A stretch of DNA of 64,000 bases from assembly GCA_035293945.1 (NCBI GenBank), contig DATGLV010000039.1:387766-451765 (forward strand), in the 5' to 3' direction. The DNA is from VAZQ01 sp035293945 (GTDB taxonomy: Bacteria > Pseudomonadota > Alphaproteobacteria > Rhizobiales > Xanthobacteraceae). This document shows positions 59,599 to 64,000 of the stretch, one piece after another (position 1 is the stretch's first letter; each line of letters begins with the position of its first letter). Position numbers and translations under genes: made by a program. The notes under the pieces are model-generated. The model was not told where the DNA came from, did not search any database, and saw only the letters and a list, made by a program, of their open reading frames with translations.

Positions 59599-59784
59599 GC
59601 AACTGCAGCTGCAGTGTTCGCTGGGTGGCAGGTTCTTCGGCATGATCCTGATCCGGCTCACATGATCGCCAAAGTCAGCGCGCGCCTGCTTGGAAAGCGC
59701 CTGAATCTTCTTTACCAACGCGGTCCCTTTGGGGTCGAGCTTGGCGCCCGGCTTAATGGGGTGGGTTCTGTCGGGTGATGCCAT
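59587..59784 (-). CDS. Probable RiPP precursor peptide with CSCSCGCS core
   Basis: This is a 65-residue peptide. ATG 59784 has an excellent AAGGAGA site eight bases upstream; a longer reading from 59853 would overlap the protease gene. Residues 1-55 form a charged leader (PGAKLDPKGTALVKKIQALS, KQARADFGDHVSRIRIMPKN). The C-terminus is PPSEHCSCSCGCS, with cysteines at 58, 60, 62 and 64 alternating with Ser/Gly. There are no other cysteines. This is the shape of a substrate for the MNIO enzyme encoded next. An inverted repeat covers its stop codon. It is too short and unusual for a structural protein; a metallothionein-like role is the main alternative. Confidence 0.82.
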   Translation of the reverse strand: MASPDRTHPIKPGAKLDPKGTALVKKIQALSKQARADFGDHVSRIRIMPKNLPPSEHCSCSCGCS

Positions 59785-59815
59785 GATTTCTCTCCTTGCA
59801 AGGTTAGAGTTGCAG

Positions 59816-60886
59816 CTAACGCGCCGCTTCCTGTCGGGAGCCCTCCCCGGCAATCTCTTGTAGCAGCTTGGCGTATAGATCAGAGACGAGCTTATTTCGC
59901 CGGTAATTATCAGGTATTGGGGGCTTTTCCTTGTCTTCCCTGAAAAGGATGAAGTGCATGTAAGTCCTCCACAGAAGGCTCAAGTCCCTGAACGAATAGT
60001 AACTGCGTTTGTTGTGACGATCCTTGCCTTGGTAGGCCTTCTGCCAGCGATCAGAAGCCCCGGAATCCCGCTCGAGAGGTCGCAGCGGGCTCGAGAGATA
60101 AAGTGTGCCGAAATTCTTCTCGGTCAAAATCGCGTCTTCTATCGGATTTTCCAGCAGAAAGCCGACGAACGATCCGGCAACCGCATAGAGAAATTTGGTC
60201 TGCTCCGGATCGGGAATTTCAGCCTTTGCCGGATCTCCTCCGATAAACGGCCGCGTCCCAACGCGCATGAAGAGATCATCCGGGGTGGAGATTCCTTCCA
60301 AACCCTCCAGGTCCATATTCCAGAGGGCGCCGGATGGATCATCCCGGAACGTCGCGCGCAGGAACTCTTCCACCACGACTTCGAGCGCATCTCCGTAATT
60401 CGGATACACCGGAACCCTGGGGAGAAGCTTATGCTGCAAATAGGTCGCAAGCCCCTCGGCCAGCATTCGGTTCCCGTTCGGAAACAGGACGTGCACCAAC
60501 TCATGCGCAATAGCGGCTGCATTGACGATAACCCGATGCGCCGGAAATTCCATCCAGCCGCGCTGCCCTTGCCACGCCGGAACCAATGATCGCGACAAAT
60601 CATAAGCATCGGAGATGAACACGTGGAAATCCGATGGCGCGCAGCAGGGTCCGGTGGTCACCCGCGGAGGCAAGATAGCCTCGGCTGAGAGCCACCTGTA
60701 TTTCAGCAGCTGATCTCTGACCTTTTCAAATTGGCTGACGAAATCGACCTGAAACTTCTTTTGTTGCTCGGGCGATACGCTGGCGAAGCAATTATTGTCG
60801 ATTTGCCCGCCGAAATCGAACTGAGCCAGCAGATTGGTGTCGAAGCCAAACGCTCTGCAGTTGCCGGCCTTTCCGACGATCTTCAC
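59816..60886 (-). CDS. HExxH metalloprotease-like protein (MA-clan type) in the RiPP operon
   Basis: This is a 356-residue protein with a zinc-protease motif: AIAHELVHVLFPNGNRMLAE, with H128, E129, H132 and a downstream Glu in LAEGLATYLQHKLLP (E144). That pattern is like the peptidase-MA family. Cysteines occur as NCRAF, NNCF and PCCAPSDF. The GTG at 60886 has GGGGAG six bases upstream, but protein-like sequence in the same frame continues 27 codons further (VLTVAIFGEQF) up to a TGA at 60968-60970, with no ATG. The N-terminus may be shortened or use a rare start. It lies 31 bp before the precursor gene and is a candidate leader protease. Confidence 0.7.
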   Translation of the reverse strand: MKIVGKAGNCRAFGFDTNLLAQFDFGGQIDNNCFASVSPEQQKKFQVDFVSQFEKVRDQLLKYRWLSAEAILPPRVTTGPCCAPSDFHVFISDAYDLSRSLVPAWQGQRGWMEFPAHRVIVNAAAIAHELVHVLFPNGNRMLAEGLATYLQHKLLPRVPVYPNYGDALEVVVEEFLRATFRDDPSGALWNMDLEGLEGISTPDDLFMRVGTRPFIGGDPAKAEIPDPEQTKFLYAVAGSFVGFLLENPIEDAILTEKNFGTLYLSSPLRPLERDSGASDRWQKAYQGKDRHNKRSYYSFRDLSLLWRTYMHFILFREDKEKPPIPDNYRRNKLVSDLYAKLLQEIAGEGSRQEAAR

Positions 60887-61126
60887 AAACTGCTCCCCAA
60901 AGATGGCGACAGTCAGAACGGACGCTTCGGGCGCCCGATGCTCGCAGTCGTTCGGTGGTGCAATTGTTCAGTCCCTCGGCTAGGCTATTAACACGACCAC
61001 AACTAGTTGTCTTCTCTAATTTTGCACGCGAAGCGCCTTTCCGCGACGGTGGTGTCTTGGTTCGATTTTCCATCCCTAGGGGCTTCGAAAATAGCCCTTC
61101 GGCGCAGGCGAGCGGTTAGGCGATCG

Positions 61127-62539
61127 ATGCTGACAAAAGATCAGAATCAGCTTCTCACGCGGACGGGTCGCGGCACCCCGGGCGGCGCGCTGATGCGATG
61201 CTACTGGCAGCCGGTCGCGCTAGCCGAGGAAATTCCGTTTGGCGCGCCGCCGATGCCGGTCAAGATCCTGAGCGAGGAGCTGGTGCTGTTCCGCGATGAA
61301 CGCGATCGCCTCGGTCTACTCGGCCTCTACTGCTCGCATCGCCGCGCCGACTTGAGTTACGGCCGCATCGAGGATGGTGGGTTACGCTGCCTCTATCATG
61401 GCTGGCTCTACGACATATCCGGACGCTGCCTGGACCAGCCGGCCGAGGCGGTTGGAAGTTGTTACAAGGATGAGATCCGGCACCTTGCCTATCCGGTGCT
61501 GGAGCGCGGTGGATTGGTATTCGCCTATATGGGCAACGGCGAGCCGCCGTTGTTGCCAAGCTACGAGTTTCTCGGTGCCGAGCCGGACCATCGTTACCTG
61601 GTGAAGACGTACCTCGAATGCAACTATCTGCAGGGGCTCGAAGGCGATATCGACCCGGCCCACTTGTCCTTCCTCCACCGTTCACTGCGGCGGCGTCCTT
61701 TGGGGCGCAAAGATGCGCGCACCGTGCCGGGCAGCAGCGTGGCGGCGGCGACGCTCACGCGCGGAGATCGGCGGCCGCAGCTCGAAGCCGAGCGTACCGA
61801 CTTCGGGCTACGCAACTACGCGATTCGCGATGCCGCGGACGGCCAGAGGTACGTTCGCATCAACAATTTCATCATGCCGAACAAGGTTGCGGCGATCGGC
61901 AATGAGGGGCGCGTCAGTGAAGGCTACACGATTCACTGGCGTGTGCCGATCGACGACGAGAATCATGTCCGCTTCGACTTCTACTTCAATCGGGTACGGC
62001 CGGTGGCGCGCGAGCGCTACGAACAAGAGCTCGCGGCGGAGGTCGTCGACCATCGTTTCCGCCGCAACAAGCGGAACCGCTATTTGCAAGACCGCGAGCA
62101 GATGAGGACGGGAAATTTCACCGGCATGGGTGATTTCTATTCAGCGCAAGATGCATTCGCCGCCGAATCGCCCGGCCCCATCCACGATCGTACGCGCGAG
62201 CATCTCGGCGCAAGCGACGTCTGCATCGTTGCGGCGCGCCGGCAGCTGTTAACCGCCATTGCGGACGTGAAAGCCGGCCGCGAACCAATCCATGTCATCC
62301 GCGACCCGACGCAGGACGACATGTCGCATATCGTTGTCGTGTCCGAGGTCATCCCGCCGGACACCGATCACAAGGCGCTGTGGAAAAAACGGATGCACCC
62401 GTCCGCTACTGGTAGCCGAACACCTCTGCCCGGCAATCCAAGCCAGAAACAACCTGCCCGCCCACCCTCGGTAAGAGGCGCTCGTTCAAAGCGCCCGCGC
62501 CGTGTCAAATCTCCGGGCTCTTCGCGATCGATTCCGTGA
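61127..62539 (+). CDS. Rieske-type aromatic ring-hydroxylating oxygenase, alpha subunit
   Basis: This is a 470-residue oxygenase with a Rieske [2Fe-2S] domain (YCSHRRADLSYG, then GLRCLYHGWLYD: Cys-x-His and Cys-x2-His) and a mononuclear iron site (EGDIDPAHLSFLHRSL, Asp-x2-His-x4-His). The build resembles phthalate 4,5-dioxygenase-type single-component oxygenases, which need a separate reductase. No reductase gene is nearby. ATG 61127 (MLTKDQNQLLTRTGRG) matches the family start. The last 50 residues are Arg/Pro/Ser-rich and atypical. It is divergent from the RiPP operon and converges with an XRE gene (35-bp overlap). A tailoring role on the peptide is possible but unproven. Confidence 0.9.
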   Translation: MLTKDQNQLLTRTGRGTPGGALMRCYWQPVALAEEIPFGAPPMPVKILSEELVLFRDERDRLGLLGLYCSHRRADLSYGRIEDGGLRCLYHGWLYDISGRCLDQPAEAVGSCYKDEIRHLAYPVLERGGLVFAYMGNGEPPLLPSYEFLGAEPDHRYLVKTYLECNYLQGLEGDIDPAHLSFLHRSLRRRPLGRKDARTVPGSSVAAATLTRGDRRPQLEAERTDFGLRNYAIRDAADGQRYVRINNFIMPNKVAAIGNEGRVSEGYTIHWRVPIDDENHVRFDFYFNRVRPVARERYEQELAAEVVDHRFRRNKRNRYLQDREQMRTGNFTGMGDFYSAQDAFAAESPGPIHDRTREHLGASDVCIVAARRQLLTAIADVKAGREPIHVIRDPTQDDMSHIVVVSEVIPPDTDHKALWKKRMHPSATGSRTPLPGNPSQKQPARPPSVRGARSKRPRRVKSPGSSRSIP

Positions 62540-62891
62540 GCACAACAATGCTGCGACGCAGCTTGTCGCTCGGCAGCTTCGCAAAGGCTTTCAGCATCTG
62601 CACCGCATAGGGCGAGATCAAAAGGTCTGTGACCATCGGTCCGGAGACCGGCCCGTCAGCGCTGGCTGCAGAATTGTCGAAGAACGAGCTGATGGGAACC
62701 TTGAGAATTGCGGCAATTTTCGCCAGTCGGCTCGAGCCGACGCGGTTGGCGCCCTTCTCGTACTTCTGAATTTGCTGAAACGTCACGCCGACCGAATTAC
62801 CCAATTCAGTTTGTGAAATTCCCTTAGCCGTACGAAATATTCTGATGTTCTGCCCAACCAGCTTGTCGACAGGTTCGATTCGTTTCGCCAT
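62505..62891 (-). CDS. XRE-family helix-turn-helix regulator
   Basis: This is a 128-residue regulator. The Cro/CI-type HTH covers about residues 12-67: LVGQNIRIFRTAKGISQTEL, GNSVGVTFQQIQKYEKGANR, VGSSRLAKIAAILKVPISSF. The C-terminal 60 residues are helical (QMLKAFAKLPSDKLRRSIVV) and may dimerise. This is the usual short rhizobial XRE layout. Its 3' end overlaps the Rieske gene by 35 bp in convergent orientation, so transcription of either may affect the other. Confidence 0.92.
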   Translation of the reverse strand: MAKRIEPVDKLVGQNIRIFRTAKGISQTELGNSVGVTFQQIQKYEKGANRVGSSRLAKIAAILKVPISSFFDNSAASADGPVSGPMVTDLLISPYAVQMLKAFAKLPSDKLRRSIVVLTESIAKSPEI

Positions 62892-62990
62892 CGCAATTTG
62901 CTCTTGAGTTGATCTGGTTGTCCAATTTGCCCCAATCCCGGCACCATCGCCAGGTTGTATTGGTCATTATCGGCCGCCAGATCGAGAGGG

Positions 62991-63311
62991 TCAATGCAAA
63001 AACGGTGGCGCAGCTCCTGAATTTGTTAACCGCTTGGCGAGCTCCACGGCGGCCGGCGCCGAGAAGGTAAGCTCGCCGGTCTCGCCGATCTCGGCGGTCA
63101 CCGAGCCGGGCTCGTCCTTAACCAACATCAGGAAACCGTGCAGCGCGGCGCGCACGCCGGGCGACAGGGCGACGTATTGGCGCATCACATCGATGAGATC
63201 GTGCTCAGCGCTCCAATAGTAAAGCTCCATCAGCTCGGCGGGATTCTGACACTGCTCGACCATGCGCTTGAGCACGGCGGCGAGCTTGGTCTCTTGGGTG
63301 TGATCGGTCAT
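62991..63311 (-). CDS. Hypothetical protein
   Basis: This is a 106-residue protein I cannot name. It reads helical at first (KLAAVLKRMVEQCQNPAELM, ELYYWSAEHDLIDVMRQYVA) with a short beta segment at the end (VTAEIGETGELTFSAPAAVE). It overlaps the preceding gene by 4 bp (63308-63311), so they form a coupled pair. Coding character is good, and the composition matches the chromosome. Confidence 0.68.
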   Translation of the reverse strand: MTDHTQETKLAAVLKRMVEQCQNPAELMELYYWSAEHDLIDVMRQYVALSPGVRAALHGFLMLVKDEPGSVTAEIGETGELTFSAPAAVELAKRLTNSGAAPPFLH

Positions 63312-63505
63312 GACACGTGCCGCTCGGCGCGCAGAGCGCTCTTCTCCAATTCGAGGCTGGCCATCCGCAAGAGCCCGACAAATACCGGCATGCCGAGCTC
63401 GGAGCCTTCGGCCATCGCGTAGTTGAGCAGCATCTTGAGCGAGTCCACCGCGGTCACGTCGGGAAGCGGTGGACCCTTGAACGCACCTCTTTGCTCATTG
63501 GTCAT
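63308..63505 (-). CDS. Hypothetical protein
   Basis: This is a 65-residue protein: MTNEQRGAFKGPPLPDVTAV, then DSLKMLLNYAMAEGSELGMP and VFVGLLRMASLELEKSALRA. It appears mainly helical and soluble. ATG 63505 is preferred to a longer reading from 63559, which starts within GC-rich non-coding sequence. It is translationally coupled to the 106-residue gene downstream. Together they look like a small two-subunit unit, function unknown. Confidence 0.62.
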   Translation of the reverse strand: MTNEQRGAFKGPPLPDVTAVDSLKMLLNYAMAEGSELGMPVFVGLLRMASLELEKSALRAERHVS

Positions 63506-63973
63506 TGGCGTCGCACCCCACTTGTCCTGCAGCCCGGCCCAGCAGCTGCCCGGCGGCATTTGCCGTCACCGGCTCATTTGTTCTCCTGCTCTCCGGCGCG
63601 CATATTCGCGCCGTGTTCCCGGACACGAGCGGGCCGGCGCGGATCCGGGCGATCGTCTTGAATACGTTCGGGCCCCGGCGCCCAGCCCCGGTGCCTGCCC
63701 CGCAATGCTCTCTGCGATACACTTTCGGGTAAATCAGCCAAAGGTACCGATGTAACGGGACCCTCGCGATGGCGGGTCGCAGTTAAAATCTATGTTGAAT
63801 CAAAGAATTATCTCTATGAAGGGGACCCGACTTAGCAGTACTTTAGTCTTGGGACCTAAGCACTAGACGACCGATTCCATGAATCCGGATTCTCTTGGTA
63901 AGCGAAGCCGGATGGAACCGGAAGAATCTTGGTGGATTCCTCGTCTGTGATTGACGAGACGAGGAGTTTTGCC
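63506..63973. other. Gap before the right-edge gene, with a 21-bp motif copy
   Basis: I see no supported gene. The stretch becomes AT-richer after 63770. It contains copy 4 of the 21-bp motif (63836-63856) and a stem CCTCGTC with GACGAGG near 63937-63962. The right part may include the left end of an insertion sequence. Confidence 0.4.
63836..63856 (-). promoter_or_regulatory. 21-bp motif, copy 4 (right end of window)
   Basis: On the minus strand: GGTCCCAAGACTAAAGTACT. It is nearly identical to copy 1 at 50419-50439. It lies about 120 bp before the partial gene at the window edge, or could control a gene displaced by an insertion. Confidence 0.5.
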
Positions 63974-64000
63974 ATGGCAGGATGGCGGCAGGCGATTGAT
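63974..64000 (+). CDS. Start of a gene cut by the window edge, possibly an IS630-like transposase
   Basis: Nine codons (MAGWRQAID) are visible after an AT-richer leader. This opening resembles rhizobial IS630-type transposases as I remember them. The sequence is too short to be certain, and the Shine-Dalgarno (GAGGAG, 63961-63966) is 7 bases upstream. Confidence 0.35.

Noticed and set aside
59587..59784. Precursor as a ferredoxin or ordinary zinc-finger protein
   Set aside because: The four Cys are packed at the C-terminus in CxCxCxC spacing with no structural context; the adjacent MNIO gene makes a modified peptide more likely.

Overview
The window looks like chromosomal DNA of a high-GC alphaproteobacterium of the order Hyphomicrobiales, probably close to Bradyrhizobium/Xanthobacteraceae. 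The basis is a Caulobacter-type cpa/tad pilus locus, a flagellar cluster with flbD and the CtrA inhibitor sciP, TTAA-N7-TTAA-like CtrA boxes, an ffs-dnaX-ybaB-recR block, and a DnaX that keeps only one cysteine in its zinc-finger region. No tRNA, rRNA or CRISPR array was seen. The identification rests on reading the sequence only; no database search was run.

Layout. 1-7.5 kb: end of a Yej-type peptide ABC importer (yejE, yejF), a Nudix hydrolase, an orphan PstS-like protein, an exported protein of unknown function, an NlpC/P60 hydrolase and an M17 aminopeptidase. 7.5-21.7 kb: Tad/Flp pilus genes (tadD-like lipoprotein, tadC, tadB, cpaF, cpaE, cpaD, cpaC, cpaA, a 54-residue Flp pilin, and a detached cpaB), with a GDSL autotransporter and a fatty-acid-hydroxylase gene nearby. 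22-25.2 kb: two small unknown genes, an Lrp regulator and a complete IS1595-type element carrying extra genes. 25.2-34.6 kb: PfkB kinase, NudC, HIT protein, SRP RNA, dnaX, ybaB, recR, AmpG-like carrier, rmuC, def, GlsB-type membrane protein. 34.7-39.3 kb: a fasciclin-domain protein, an MHS transporter, an ECF sigma factor with its RskA-like anti-sigma factor, and an SDR protein. 39.4-47.4 kb: flbD, fliN, fliH, fliG, fliF, sciP and fliK. 47.7-50.2 kb: mnmA, a PmtA-like methyltransferase, and a second ECF sigma factor.

The accessory part is 50.4-64 kb. A LuxR-type response regulator, a hybrid histidine kinase and a Tat-signal substrate-binding protein form a likely signalling set. A 21-bp motif occurs twice in front of the regulator, once in front of the binding-protein gene, and once near the right end of the window.

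The most interesting locus is 55.85-60.9 kb on the minus strand. It reads as a RiPP (modified-peptide) operon: an HExxH metalloprotease-like protein, a 65-residue precursor peptide ending HCSCSCGCS, a DUF692/MNIO iron oxidase, a partner protein with a PqqD-like tail, and a GT4 glycosyltransferase with its own PqqD-like C-terminal domain. The gene spacing and overlaps suggest one transcript. MNIO enzymes with partner proteins are known to modify cysteines in precursor peptides. I do not recognise this combination (alternating-Cys core, GT4 with a fused recognition-like domain, MA-clan-like protease) as a described pathway. A Stf0 sulfotransferase and a Rieske oxygenase flank the operon on the other strand and could be accessory.
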